Positions 1 to 9,879 of a DNA stretch of 50,388 nt are shown one piece after another. Source of the DNA: Roseateles sp. (GTDB taxonomy: Bacteria; Pseudomonadota; Gammaproteobacteria; Burkholderiales; Burkholderiaceae_C); assembly GCA_015657635.1 (NCBI GenBank), contig JACDQM010000017.1:1-50388 (forward strand), written 5' to 3'. Position numbers and translations under genes: made by a program. The notes beneath the pieces are model-generated. The model was not told the DNA's origin, ran no database searches, and was given only the letters and a program-made list of their open reading frames with translations. Position 1 is the stretch's first letter, and every line of letters begins with the position of its first letter.

Positions 1-84
1 GGCGCCCGCAGTGTAGCCGTGCGATTCCGGATCGACACCGGCCAGGGACAATGTAGGCTTCGCTCCCCAGAAGCCGGAGGACCT

Positions 85-1005
85 ATGACCCTGACAGAGC
101 TGCGCTACATCGTCGCCGTCGCCCGCGAGCGCCATTTCGGCCGCGCGGCGGAGGCCTGCTTCGTCTCGCAGCCCACCCTCAGCGTCGCGATCAAGAAGCT
201 GGAAGAAGAACTGGACGTGAAGATCTTCGAGCGCGGCGCCAGCGAGGTCTCGGTGACGCCGCTGGGCGAGGAGATCGTGCGCCAGGCCCAGTCGGTGATC
301 GAGCAGGCCAGCGCCATCAAGGAGATCGCCAAGCGCGGCAAGGACCCGCTGGCCGGCGCGCTGCGCCTGGGGCTGATCTACACCATCGGGCCCTATCTGC
401 TGCCCAAGCTGGTCAAGAGCGTGATCGAGCATTACCCGCAGATGCCGCTGATGCTGCAGGAGAACTTCACCGTCAAGCTGCTGGAGATGCTGCGCACCGG
501 CGAGCTGGACTGCGCCATCATGGCCGAGCCCTTCCCCGACACCGGCCTGGCCATTGCGCCGCTCTACGACGAGCCCTTCGTCGTCGCGGTGCCGGCCGAC
601 CATCCCTTTGCCCAGCGCGAGACGGTCAGTGCGCAGGAACTCAAGAGCGAGACCATGCTGCTGCTGGGCACCGGCCACTGCTTCCGCGACCATGTGCTGG
701 AGGTCTGCCCCGAGTTCGCGCGTTTCTCCAGCGATGCCGAGGGCATCCGCAAAAGCTTCGAGGGCAGCTCGCTGGAAACCATCAAGCACATGGTGGCCTC
801 GGGCATGGGCGTCACCGTGGTGCCGGCGCTGTCGGTGCCCAAGGAGCTGCAGGCGCATCTGCGCTTCGTGCCCTTCGCCGAGCCGGTGCCGACGCGCCGC
901 GTGGTGCTGGCCTGGCGCCGCACCTTCACCCGCTACGAGGCGATTGCCGCGCTGCGCAACGCGATCTACGACTGCCCGCTGGACGGGGTGACGCGGCTGA
1001 GCTGA
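85..1005 (+). CDS. oxyR: OxyR, peroxide-sensing LysR-family regulator
   Basis: LysR-type regulator of 306 residues. The N-terminal winged helix-turn-helix is at about 1-60 (LTELRYIVAVARERHFGRAA, then SQPTLSVAIKKLE) and the periplasmic-binding-like effector domain at about 90-295. Counted from the ATG at 85, the motif GHCFRDHVLEVC puts cysteines at 199 and 208, the same numbers as the redox cysteine pair of E. coli OxyR. This supports OxyR over a generic LysR protein. The reading frame is open from 19, but GGAGG at 76-80 and the conserved MTLTELRY start favour 85. The peroxide-defence gene dps lies downstream on the same strand, a plausible target. Family knowledge: H2O2 oxidises the pair to a disulfide and activates antioxidant genes. 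Confidence 0.95.
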   Translation: MTLTELRYIVAVARERHFGRAAEACFVSQPTLSVAIKKLEEELDVKIFERGASEVSVTPLGEEIVRQAQSVIEQASAIKEIAKRGKDPLAGALRLGLIYTIGPYLLPKLVKSVIEHYPQMPLMLQENFTVKLLEMLRTGELDCAIMAEPFPDTGLAIAPLYDEPFVVAVPADHPFAQRETVSAQELKSETMLLLGTGHCFRDHVLEVCPEFARFSSDAEGIRKSFEGSSLETIKHMVASGMGVTVVPALSVPKELQAHLRFVPFAEPVPTRRVVLAWRRTFTRYEAIAALRNAIYDCPLDGVTRLS

Positions 1006-1136
1006 GCCCGCTCACGCAGCAGAGAGATTTTGGCTATCGCGGCGCTTTGCGCATTCAAATGGACCTGCGCGGCGCCACTCCCTAAAGTGCACTCCTTGCC
1101 AGCAGCGCTGGCGCCCGTTTCGACAAGGAGGCTTCG

Positions 1137-1244
1137 ATGACAACTCGCAAAGCACGCCGACTGCTGGGCCTGGCCCTGGTGGTGGCCGGCAGCGCGCTGA
1201 ATGCGCAGCATCTGGTGGATTGGATGCGCCACACCAGCGTCTGA
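1137..1244 (+). CDS. Small hydrophobic protein, 35 residues, function unknown
   Basis: A 35-codon ORF starting at ATG 1137 behind a strong Shine-Dalgarno (AAGGAGG, ending about 6 nt before the start). It encodes a basic N-terminus (TTRKARR), one hydrophobic stretch at about residues 9-22 ([14 protein letters not shown]) and a short polar tail with His and Trp. It could be a small single-pass membrane protein or a short exported peptide. It sits between oxyR and dps on the same strand. I do not recognise a family. The ribosome-binding site and amphipathic layout are what I see; that it is expressed is inference. Confidence 0.5.
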   Translation: MTTRKARRLLGLALVVAGSALNAQHLVDWMRHTSV

Positions 1245-1377
1245 TCTGCGGTGCGCGGCAGCGCCACGAAGCCAGCCCTTGTTTTCGCGCAAGCCCAGGT
1301 CTGAGCGCTGGCGGCCGCAGCGCTGCGCTTTCAGTACAGTCGCTGCATCCCGACCCCGTCCGCAAGGAGCGATCAAG

Positions 1378-1881
1378 ATGGCAAAGAAGACAAACAGCGC
1401 CGGCCCGGCCAGCATCAATATCGGCATCAGTGACAAGGACCGCGCCGCCATCGCAGCTGGCCTGTCCAAGCTGCTGGCCGACACCTACACGCTCTACCTG
1501 ACCACCCACAACTTCCACTGGAACGTGTCCGGCCCGATGTTCAACTCGCTGCACGCGATGTTCATGGCCCAGTACACCGAGCTGTGGAACGCGGTCGACC
1601 CGATCGCCGAGCGCATCCGCTCGCTGGGCCATGTGGCGCCGGGCTCCTATGCCCAGTTCGCCAAGCTCAGCTCGCTGAAAGACGCGCCCGCCACACCGCC
1701 CAAGGCGCTGGAGATGGTGCGCATCCTGGTCGAAGGCCACGAGGGCGTGGCGCGCACTGCGCGCAGCCTGTTCCCGCTGGTCGACAAGGCCAGCGACGAA
1801 CCCAGCGCCGACCTGCTGACCCAGCGCCTGACCATTCACGAGCAGACCGCATGGATGCTGCGCAGCCTGCTGGAAGAATGA
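1378..1881 (+). CDS. dps: Dps-family DNA-binding ferritin-like protein
   Basis: Protein of 167 residues, typical Dps length. It belongs to the ferritin-like miniferritins that form dodecamers, oxidise Fe(II) with H2O2 and can protect DNA. The dinuclear iron site motif is visible as [13 protein letters not shown] at about 43-55, followed by an acidic helix ([11 protein letters not shown]). The lysine-containing N-terminus (MAKKTNS) resembles DNA-contacting tails. The start at ATG 1378 is fixed by AAGGAG at 1363-1368. The reading frame is open further upstream, but that part looks non-coding. Its place downstream of oxyR suggests induction by peroxide, although I did not find a convincing OxyR site. 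Confidence 0.95.
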   Translation: MAKKTNSAGPASINIGISDKDRAAIAAGLSKLLADTYTLYLTTHNFHWNVSGPMFNSLHAMFMAQYTELWNAVDPIAERIRSLGHVAPGSYAQFAKLSSLKDAPATPPKALEMVRILVEGHEGVARTARSLFPLVDKASDEPSADLLTQRLTIHEQTAWMLRSLLEE

Positions 1882-2073
1882 GCGGGCCAACGCAGGGCCG
1901 GTCAAGATGACGGCCCACTTCAGGAAAGTTGCAGGCCACGTCCCCAACCTGCCCAAGCCCCGCCCATCGCAAGCCCGGTTAACGCGTCGCCGTGCAAGTC
2001 CCGGCCGTCAGTACGTCGCCCTGGGTAACGTCGCAGACATGGCGCGCCGCTGCGAGGGCGCGCAAACCCCAGT

Positions 2074-2101
2074 TTGAGACGCGCAGCCAAGCCGCTATGC
2101 T
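2074..2101 (+). promoter_or_regulatory. Candidate sigma-70 promoter for the lipoprotein genes
   Basis: TTGAGA at 2074-2079 and TATGCT at 2096-2101 are separated by 16 nt, about 60 nt upstream of the ATG at 2163, which has a strong AGGGAGG ribosome-binding site at 2152-2158. The boxes are seen; promoter activity is inferred. Confidence 0.4.
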
Positions 2102-2162
2102 CGCGCCCGCCGCTAGGCGGCACTTTCAATTTCCGAAGAAAACAGAGCCTGAGGGAGGCTTC

Positions 2163-2727
2163 ATGAAGAACACTACACACGCTGCCAGCACCGTCGCGGT
2201 GCTGGCGCTAGGCTTGCTGTTGGGCGGCTGTGCCATCAAGGCACCGCCCTACCAGCCATCGATCGACAACGTGCAGTCCTTGAAGCAGGCGCCGCGCGCC
2301 ATGCGCCTGGGCCTATTCTCAGTCACGCAGCGCCGGCGCCGAATCCATTGGCTTGCGTGGAACTGGCATGGCTTCGCCGGTGGGGAGCGATTACGCCGCC
2401 TATCTGGCCGAGGCACTGCGTCAGGAGCTTGTGATGGCGGGCAAGCTGGATGCCCAGTCCAAGCTTGAGATCAGCGGCATGCTGCTGAAGAACGACATCG
2501 ACGCCACCGGCTTCTCGACCGCCCAGGGCGAAATCGAGGCGCGCTTCGTGGTCCGCAACGACGGGCAGATCCGCTATGACCGCGTCCAGCTCGCCAAGCT
2601 CGCCTGGGAATCCTCCTTCGCAGGCGCCGTGGCCATCCCCAAGGCCCAGCAGCAATACCCGCTGATGGTGCAAGCCCTGCTGGCTCAGTTGCTGGCAGAC
2701 AGCGAATTCCGCACCGCGATCAAGTGA
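2163..2727 (+). pseudogene. Small lipoprotein gene, frameshifted
   Basis: The gene opens at ATG 2163 with a lipoprotein signal (MKNTTHAAS, hydrophobic stretch, LLLGGC), so the mature protein would be anchored by a lipidated cysteine. The frame reads sensibly to LGLFSVT near 2322 and then degenerates into Arg-rich sequence. The downstream frame gives a coherent protein from about 2330 (SAGAESIGLRGTG...) to the stop at 2727. Moving from one frame to the other needs one extra base (or two missing) between about 2320 and 2340. The joined product would be about 187 residues. I do not recognise a named family. It is probably co-transcribed with the lipoprotein at 2739. A sequencing error is as likely as a real mutation. 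Confidence 0.6.
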
Positions 2728-2738
2728 GGTACGCCACC

Positions 2739-3329
2739 ATGCTCAAACGTCTCGTGACCCTCTTTCCCTGGCTGGCTGTGGCCGCACTCGTCACCGGCTG
2801 CGCCCACCCCATTTCCCTGAGCCCCAACCTGGCCAACCTGGACAATGGCGCCGCCGTCAGGATCGACAAGAAAATTGGCCTCAGCATCAGCGCCGAAGAC
2901 CGCCAGCGCGAGGTGACTACGCCCGGCGGTGGCGGCGACAAGGTCAGCTACCTCCCCTACCGCGATCTGGAGCCCGGCCTGTACTACGCGCTGAGCAAGA
3001 GCTTCGCCGATGTCAGCAAGGTGAACGGTCTCAGCGACCCGCAGATCAAGGCCGGCGGCCTGCACTACGTGCTCAAGCCCAGCATTGCGACCACCTCCTG
3101 GTCGCAAAGCGTGCTGACCTGGCCGCCCACCCTGTTCACCGTCGAGTTGAGCGGCACCATCGTCGATATCGAGGGCCGCGCGATTACCGAACTGAAGGTT
3201 CAGGGGGAAGGTCGCGCCGAGTTCGACGAGTTCAAGAGCGACTTCTCGCTGGCAGCCAAGCGTGCCTCCGAAGACGCGTTGAAGAAGCTGATGAAGGCCG
3301 TCACGGACATCGCCGCAAAGCTGCGTTGA
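2739..3329 (+). CDS. Small lipoprotein of unknown function
   Basis: A 196-residue protein with a lipoprotein signal peptide: MLKR, a hydrophobic core (LFPWLAVAALV) and lipobox VTGC. The mature part is mixed alpha/beta with no domain I can name. It includes a predicted strand region around WSQSVLTWPPTLFTVELSGTIV and a helical C-terminus (AAKRASEDALKKLMKAVTDI). A GTG at 2724 overlaps the upstream stop and is in frame, but the ATG at 2739 puts a compact signal peptide at the very N-terminus. It follows the frameshifted lipoprotein by 11 nt, suggesting one transcript and perhaps a common envelope task. Confidence 0.8.
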   Translation: MLKRLVTLFPWLAVAALVTGCAHPISLSPNLANLDNGAAVRIDKKIGLSISAEDRQREVTTPGGGGDKVSYLPYRDLEPGLYYALSKSFADVSKVNGLSDPQIKAGGLHYVLKPSIATTSWSQSVLTWPPTLFTVELSGTIVDIEGRAITELKVQGEGRAEFDEFKSDFSLAAKRASEDALKKLMKAVTDIAAKLR

Positions 3330-3411
3330 GTGCCCGCCTCCAGCCTGCTGGAGGCAGCCGGGCCGTCGGCCGGCTGCTACATTGAAGGGCATCGCCACCG
3401 AAGGCCCTTGC

Positions 3412-4011
3412 ATGCGCGTCGCCATCCTCAGCTTCGACGGCTTCAACGAGCTGGACAGCTTCATCGCGCTGGGCCTGCTGAACCGGCTGCGTCCGCTGGG
3501 CTTCAGCGCCGAGTTGTGCGGCCCCGGCACCCACATCACCTCGATGAACGGCGTCACGGTGCAGCTGCAGCGCCCGCTGGAATGGGCCAACGAGGCCGAG
3601 GTGGTGCTGTTCGGCTCAGGCCTCTACACCCGCGCCATCGCCGAGAACAGCGCGTTGCTGGACCGGCTGCAGCTGGACCCGACGCGCCAGCTGATCGGCG
3701 CGCAATGCTCGGGCACGCTGCTGCTGGCTCGCCTGGGCCTGATCGGCGATTGCCCGGCCTGCACCGACCTGACGACCAAGCCCTGGGTGGTGGAGGCCGG
3801 CGTGCGCGTGCTGGACGAGCCCTTCCACGCCCAAGGCCCGGTGGCCACCGCCGGCGGCTGCCTGGCCTCGCAATATCTGGCCACCTGGGTGATGCTCACC
3901 AAGGCCGGCGAGGCCGCCACCCGCGAGGCGCTGCACTATGTGGCGCCGGTGGGTGAAAAGCAGGCGTATGTGGACCGCCTGCTGGCGCGTGTACAGCCCT
4001 TCATCGCCTGA
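3412..4011 (+). CDS. DJ-1/PfpI-superfamily protein
   Basis: A 199-residue protein of the class I glutamine amidotransferase-like DJ-1/PfpI/ThiJ superfamily. It opens with MRVAILSFDGFNELDS, the typical first strand and loop. The nucleophile elbow is GAQCSG with Cys near 99, and TAGGCLASQYLATW near 155 is a conserved helix of isonitrile-hydratase-like members. Family members include proteases, isonitrile hydratases, deglycases and transcription-regulator domains, so the substrate cannot be assigned. The ATG at 3412 is preferred over upstream in-frame codons because homologues begin with this strand. It stands alone on the plus strand, convergent with the MocR-type gene. Confidence 0.85.
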   Translation: MRVAILSFDGFNELDSFIALGLLNRLRPLGFSAELCGPGTHITSMNGVTVQLQRPLEWANEAEVVLFGSGLYTRAIAENSALLDRLQLDPTRQLIGAQCSGTLLLARLGLIGDCPACTDLTTKPWVVEAGVRVLDEPFHAQGPVATAGGCLASQYLATWVMLTKAGEAATREALHYVAPVGEKQAYVDRLLARVQPFIA

Positions 4012-4031
4012 TCCAAGAAGGCCGGCCGACC

Positions 4032-5525
4032 CTAGACGAACAAGCGGCAGGCCAGTTCTCCCACCCGGCGCAGGGCCTGTGGATGGCGCTCGCTCCACTC
4101 TGCACCCAGCCCGATACGCAGGCAGCTCTTGAAGCGCGCATGGGAGCTGAACAGGGTGCCGGGCGCCACCAAAATTCGCTCAGACTGGGCCGCCTGTTGC
4201 AAAGCCTGCACGTCCAGGCCCCGGGGCAGTTCCAGCCAGAGCAAGAATCCGCCAGGTGGATCGCTGACGCGGGTGCGCGGCGGAAAGCTGTCAGCGATCA
4301 AGCCTCGGGCTTCGTCAAGCCGCGTCGCCGCCGCATTACGCAGCTTGCGCATCGCCGCCTGATGGCCGGCCTGACCGAGCAGATCGGCCATTGCCAGCTC
4401 CAGCACAGCGGTCTGCCCGCCCTGCACATTCTTCAGTCGGCGCACGTCTTCGGTCCAGCGCCCGGCCTCAACCCAGCCCAGGCGCAGGCCGGGCGCCACC
4501 GTCTTGGTGAATGAGTCGCACAACATGACGTGACCGCTGCTGTCAAAGCTCTTGACGGTGCGGCGCAGTTCGTCGTTAAGCACCAGCTCGTTATAGACCG
4601 CGTCCTCAATCACCGCGACCTGGTGCTGGCTGGCCATCTGGGCCAGTCGGCGGCGTTCGGCCACCGGCATACAGCTCCCGAGCGGATTGCTGAGCGTGGG
4701 CACCACCAGAACAGCCCTGATGTCCTGGGTGTCCAGGGCCAGCTGCAAGGCGTCCAACGACAAGCCATGGCGCGGGTGGGTAGGAATTTCCAGCGCACGC
4801 AGATGCAGGCTCTGCAGCAACTCCAGAAATGAGTAATGGGTGGGTGACTCGATCGCCACCACGTCGCCGGGCCGAGTCACAGCGCGCAGGCAGAGGCTGA
4901 TTGCATCCATACAACCCGAAGTCACGGTGATCTTCTCGGGATCAAGGCTGCAGCCCAGATGTAGCGCATAACGGGCCAGCGCTCGGCGCGCCTCGACATG
5001 TCCGTTTGGGTCGGGGTAGTGGCACAGCTGGGCGCGCTGACGCTGCACCGTGCGCACCAGGGTGCGGCGCACTCGCTCCATATCCAGCAAGCCGGGGTCG
5101 GGCGTGCCGCTGCTGAAACTCAACATGTCGCTGCCCTGCACCTGCCCCAGCAAACGCCGGCCCAGCACATCAACACAAACCGCATGGGCGCGCCGCGTGG
5201 GCCGAGCCACGGTGGGCTCGGGCAGCTGTGTCACCGTGCGAGCCGCGACAAAGAAACCCGACCGAGGACGCGCCACGATCAGGCGCGCGTCCTCCAACCA
5301 GTGGTAGGCCTGCACCACGGTACTGATGGCCACACCTTGCTGGCGTGCAGTCTCGCGCACCGAAGGCATACGCTGGCCGCGCGTCAGGCCACCACGGCGT
5401 ATCGCCTCGGCCAGGGTGTGAGCGATGCGCAGATAGAGGGCGCCGGCTTCGCTGCTCGACTCGACGGCAGGTGGCGATAAGCTGGGCGAGGCAGGCGCGA
5501 CCGCTGAAGGACTGAGGCTTCGCAT
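4032..5525 (-). CDS. MocR-type GntR/aminotransferase transcription regulator
   Basis: A 497-residue fusion typical of MocR regulators. The N-terminal GntR winged helix-turn-helix is at about 25-95 (YLRIAHTLAEAIRRGGL, MPSVRETARQQGVAISTV), followed by a linker and a fold-type I aminotransferase domain at about 130-490. The PLP lysine is in DSFTKTVAPGLRLGW (Lys near 341), and Asp308 and Tyr311 in IEDAVYNE are probable cofactor contacts. Known relatives sense PLP or amino-acid adducts and control vitamin B6, GABA or related genes; the effector here is unknown. The ATG at 5525 is chosen over an upstream extension because the DNA-binding domain begins soon after and operator-like repeats lie just upstream. 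Divergent from the DUF2917 gene, which is the likely target. Confidence 0.9.
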   Translation of the reverse strand: MRSLSPSAVAPASPSLSPPAVESSSEAGALYLRIAHTLAEAIRRGGLTRGQRMPSVRETARQQGVAISTVVQAYHWLEDARLIVARPRSGFFVAARTVTQLPEPTVARPTRRAHAVCVDVLGRRLLGQVQGSDMLSFSSGTPDPGLLDMERVRRTLVRTVQRQRAQLCHYPDPNGHVEARRALARYALHLGCSLDPEKITVTSGCMDAISLCLRAVTRPGDVVAIESPTHYSFLELLQSLHLRALEIPTHPRHGLSLDALQLALDTQDIRAVLVVPTLSNPLGSCMPVAERRRLAQMASQHQVAVIEDAVYNELVLNDELRRTVKSFDSSGHVMLCDSFTKTVAPGLRLGWVEAGRWTEDVRRLKNVQGGQTAVLELAMADLLGQAGHQAAMRKLRNAAATRLDEARGLIADSFPPRTRVSDPPGGFLLWLELPRGLDVQALQQAAQSERILVAPGTLFSSHARFKSCLRIGLGAEWSERHPQALRRVGELACRLFV

Positions 5526-5532
5526 AGCGCCA

Positions 5533-5620
5533 ATTCTGTGCTGATTCTGTGCTTCAAAACCAGTACAGATGCGCCGCGCTACAACCCATACAGATGATGC
5601 CGACATTTGCGTCTGTACTG
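5533..5620. promoter_or_regulatory. Cluster of TCTGT/ACAGA repeats between MocR-type and DUF2917 genes
   Basis: Five related boxes in 88 bp: ATTCTGTGCT at 5533-5542 and again at 5544-5553 (11-bp period), AGTACAGATG at 5562-5571, CATACAGATG at 5587-5596, and GTCTGTACTG at 5611-5620 (inverted). The shared core is ACAGA/TCTGT. MocR regulators are known to bind direct repeats in divergent promoters, so this is the probable operator region. The repeats are seen; the binding is inferred. Confidence 0.55.
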
Positions 5621-5679
5621 CTTGGCTTGGCCCGCCTTTGTGTCTTAGCACGCGTCGGGCAGCACTTCACAGTGGCTGC

Positions 5680-5976
5680 ATGAACAGCAGCACCTTTGCC
5701 CACACGCCGGTCGGGCTGGAAATGAGCCGGCACCCCCACATGCACACCCTGTACCTTGCAGCCGGTGCGCCGGTTCACAGCCTGCACTGTCCGAGCTTGA
5801 GTCTTGGCGAGATCCACGTGCGTCAAGGCCGGGTCTGGCTGACGCAAGAGGGCCTGCCTGAGGATCTGTTCCTGGCGGCCGGCGACAGCTGGCCGGTGGC
5901 GGGGGCTGCCGTCCTGCATTTGAGCGCCGAAGGGGATGGCCCCGCCTGGCTGGAGCTGACTGTCCAACCAGGGTAG
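5680..5976 (+). CDS. DUF2917 domain-containing protein
   Basis: A 98-residue soluble protein whose central part matches the DUF2917 pattern as I remember it: GEIHVRQGRVWLTQEG, then DLFLAAGDSWPVAG, a small cupin-like beta structure. The function of the family is unknown. The frame is open from 5569, but the ATG at 5680 begins a compact product; the upstream residues lie in the repeat-rich regulatory region. It is transcribed divergently from the MocR-type regulator and is the obvious candidate target. Convergent with the chemoreceptor gene at 6030. Confidence 0.75.
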   Translation: MNSSTFAHTPVGLEMSRHPHMHTLYLAAGAPVHSLHCPSLSLGEIHVRQGRVWLTQEGLPEDLFLAAGDSWPVAGAAVLHLSAEGDGPAWLELTVQPG

Positions 5977-5996
5977 GCGCGACAAGGGTGAACGCC

Positions 5997-6012
5997 CTGC
6001 CCGCATGGGCAG
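5997..6012. terminator. Small hairpin between convergent genes
   Basis: CTGCCC-GCAT-GGGCAG at 5997-6012 forms a 6-bp GC-rich stem in the 53-nt gap between the stops of the DUF2917 gene and the chemoreceptor. No T-run follows, so a role as terminator is only possible. Confidence 0.3.
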
Positions 6013-6029
6013 AACGGAGTTTCGTCGGC

Positions 6030-7844
6030 TCAGCTGCGCAGCCTGAAGGCTGCCACCGCGCTGGCCAGGCGCTGCGCCTGTTCCTTCAGCGACTCCGCGG
6101 CGGCGGCCGATTCTTCGACCAGCGCGGCGTTCTGCTGCGTCAGCTGGTCGAGGTGGTTCACGGCCGAGCCCACCTCGGAAATGCTGCCGCTCTGCTCGCT
6201 GCTGGCCGCGGCGATCTCCTGCATGATGGTGGTGACCTGGCGCACCGAGCTGACGATGTCATTCATCGTGCTGCCGGCTTCGTTCACCAGCCGCGTGCCG
6301 CCGTCAACCTTTTCGACCGAAGCCGAGATCAGGGTCTTGATCTCCTTGGCTGCTTCGGCCGAGCGCTGCGCCAGGCTGCGCACCTCGCTGGCCACCACCG
6401 CGAATCCGCGGCCTTGCTCGCCTGCGCGCGCCGCTTCCACGGCCGCGTTCAGCGCCAGGATATTGGTCTGGAAAGCAATGCCGTCGATCACGCCGATGAT
6501 GTCGGCGATGCGCGACGAGCTGCTGCTGATGTCCTGCATGGTGTGAACCACGCGGCCCACCACCTCGCCGCCCCGTGCCGCCACCGCCGAGGTGGACATC
6601 ACCAGTTGATTGGCCTGGGCCGCGCGGTCAGCGTTCTGCTGCACGGTGTCAGTGAGCTGCTCCATCGAACTGGCGGTCTGCTCCAGGCTGCTGGCGGTCT
6701 GCTCGGTGCGCGAGGACAGATCCTGATTGCCGGTCGCGATTTCCTGCGAGGCCACACGGACCGATTCGCTGGTGTCGCGGATCTCGGACAGCACACCGGC
6801 CAGCTTGTCGACAAAGCTGTTGAAGCCGCGGCCGATCTCCGCCAGCTCGTCCTCGCCGCGTTCGTCGATGCGGCGGGTCAGGTCACCACCGCCGGAGCCG
6901 ATGTCCTGCATCGCGTCCCGCAATTGGGCCAGGCGCTTGAGCCGCTGGGCCACCAGGCTGCCGATCACGCCGGCCGAAATCACCAGCACCAGCGCGGTGG
7001 CCACCAGCGAGGTCAGCGCCAGCCGCGTCAGGCTGGCCAGCGCCTCTGCACGGTCCAGTGCGATCACCAGCACCCAATCCGTGCCCTTGACCTTGGAGGC
7101 CTGCAGCAGGCGCGTCGCCCCCTCGATCTCCACCGCCTGCAACTCCTTCTGGTCGGACAGTGCATTCAGCACGGCGGCGCTCAGCCCGGCAGCCAGTTCC
7201 GTGGCCGCCTGGCCGCCCCGCTTCGGGTCGGGGTGCGCCACGAACTTGCCTGCCTTGTCGACCAGGAAGGCATAGCTGCCCGGCGTCGGCTGGATGGATT
7301 TGACGACGGCCACGACGTTGTCGAGATAGACATCGCCAGCGGTCACCGCCGAAACCGTGCCGCCGGATTTGGCGGCCACCGCGAAGGTCACCACCATGCG
7401 GCTGGTGGCGGCGTCCTTGTAAGGGGCCGTCAGCACCGGGCCGCTGGCCTGCGCGGCCTGCTGGTACCAGGGGCGCCCCGTCGGGTCGTAGTCCTTGGGC
7501 AGATCGGCCTGCGGCGTGTTGAAGACGATGCGCTTGTCGGCATAGCCGATGTAGCTGGTGTCGAAACCGCCCGAATCCTTGGCCTGCACCAGAAACTTCA
7601 CCGGGTCAGCCTCGGCCACCGCCGGCAGCGTGGACTGCACCACGGCCGCCTTGCTGGCCACCCAGTCGGCAATGGTGCCGGCCTGGCTCAGCCCCAGGGC
7701 CCGCGTGTCGTCGCGCAAGGTGTCCAGCACATGGCCGCGCGCGGTCTGGTAATTGGCGGCGGCCAGCGCCAACAGCCCGAGCATCAGCGCCACGACCGAG
7801 ATCACCACCACCTGCACGCGCAGGGACTTCAGCTGTCGAAACAT
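6030..7844 (-). CDS. Methyl-accepting chemotaxis protein with double-Cache-like sensor
   Basis: A 604-residue transmembrane chemoreceptor. TM1 is at about residues 9-30 (VVVISVVALMLGLLALAA). The large periplasmic domain has Cache features (GYADKRIVFNTP, DPTGRPWYQQA, SYAFLVDKAGKFVAHPDP). TM2 follows (LVATALVLVISAGVIGSLVA), then HAMP and a cytoplasmic signalling domain whose hairpin tip includes [28 protein letters not shown] split over two motifs. Cache domains of this type often bind amino or organic acids; the ligand is unknown. The ATG at 7844 begins with the short MFRQLKSLR segment before TM1, and upstream in-frame sequence lacks membrane-protein character. The sequence ends in FRLRS without an obvious CheR pentapeptide. 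Confidence 0.95.
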   Translation of the reverse strand: MFRQLKSLRVQVVVISVVALMLGLLALAAANYQTARGHVLDTLRDDTRALGLSQAGTIADWVASKAAVVQSTLPAVAEADPVKFLVQAKDSGGFDTSYIGYADKRIVFNTPQADLPKDYDPTGRPWYQQAAQASGPVLTAPYKDAATSRMVVTFAVAAKSGGTVSAVTAGDVYLDNVVAVVKSIQPTPGSYAFLVDKAGKFVAHPDPKRGGQAATELAAGLSAAVLNALSDQKELQAVEIEGATRLLQASKVKGTDWVLVIALDRAEALASLTRLALTSLVATALVLVISAGVIGSLVAQRLKRLAQLRDAMQDIGSGGGDLTRRIDERGEDELAEIGRGFNSFVDKLAGVLSEIRDTSESVRVASQEIATGNQDLSSRTEQTASSLEQTASSMEQLTDTVQQNADRAAQANQLVMSTSAVAARGGEVVGRVVHTMQDISSSSSRIADIIGVIDGIAFQTNILALNAAVEAARAGEQGRGFAVVASEVRSLAQRSAEAAKEIKTLISASVEKVDGGTRLVNEAGSTMNDIVSSVRQVTTIMQEIAAASSEQSGSISEVGSAVNHLDQLTQQNAALVEESAAAAESLKEQAQRLASAVAAFRLRS

Positions 7845-8162
7845 GAGCACGCTCCTGCCCCATGCGGGCAAAGCTGGTCGGCACACCCCATGCCAGGGCG
7901 CCAGACCAGCGGCGCCCAGGGGATCAACGGCCTCCCTCACTCAGAGCCGCGTCCGCATCCGGCGTCACGGCATCCCAACTGCTTGTTTTTGCTAGCTCCG
8001 CGCCACTCTACGTCCTGCCTTGACAAAAGGTCCAGTCCGGATTCGCCTGAAAAGCCCCCGCTTATTGGCGCACCGCCCACATCGGGTGGCTGGACGGCAG
8101 GCCGTGCGCGGGTGGCAGCGGCCAGGGCCGATAATCGCGGGTTCGCTCCACGCCAGCCCGCC
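7845..8162. other. Divergent intergenic region, chemoreceptor / prfC
   Basis: This 318-bp gap must hold promoters in both directions. On the minus strand, 7990-7964 reads AAAAACAA-N11-GCCGTGAC, a weak fit to the flagellar sigma-28 pattern TAAA-N15-GCCG, plausible for a chemoreceptor. On the plus strand TTGACA occurs at 8020-8025 without a good -10 box. The reading frame of prfC stays open through the whole gap, but the composition does not look coding. No RNA gene or repeat seen. Confidence 0.4.
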
Positions 8163-9791
<1,629 letters not shown>

Positions 9792-9804
9792 GGCCGGACC
9801 GAGA

Positions 9805-9821
9805 ACAGGCCCTGCGCCTGT
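9805..9821. terminator. Hairpin after prfC
   Basis: ACAGGC-CCTGC-GCCTGT forms a 6-bp stem 14 nt after the prfC stop, in the 88-nt gap shared with the convergent CigR-like gene. There is no T-run. Confidence 0.35.
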
Positions 9822-9879
9822 CTGACACCGGCCGAAGGACCCGCCGCCTGCAAGCGGCCGGGCTGAGCCCGCCGCAGCC

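Noticed and set aside
5988-8162. Long open frame upstream of and in frame with prfC (1267 codons together)
   Set aside because: It runs antisense to the chemoreceptor gene and across a promoter region. High GC content removes stops. RF3 is complete from 8163.
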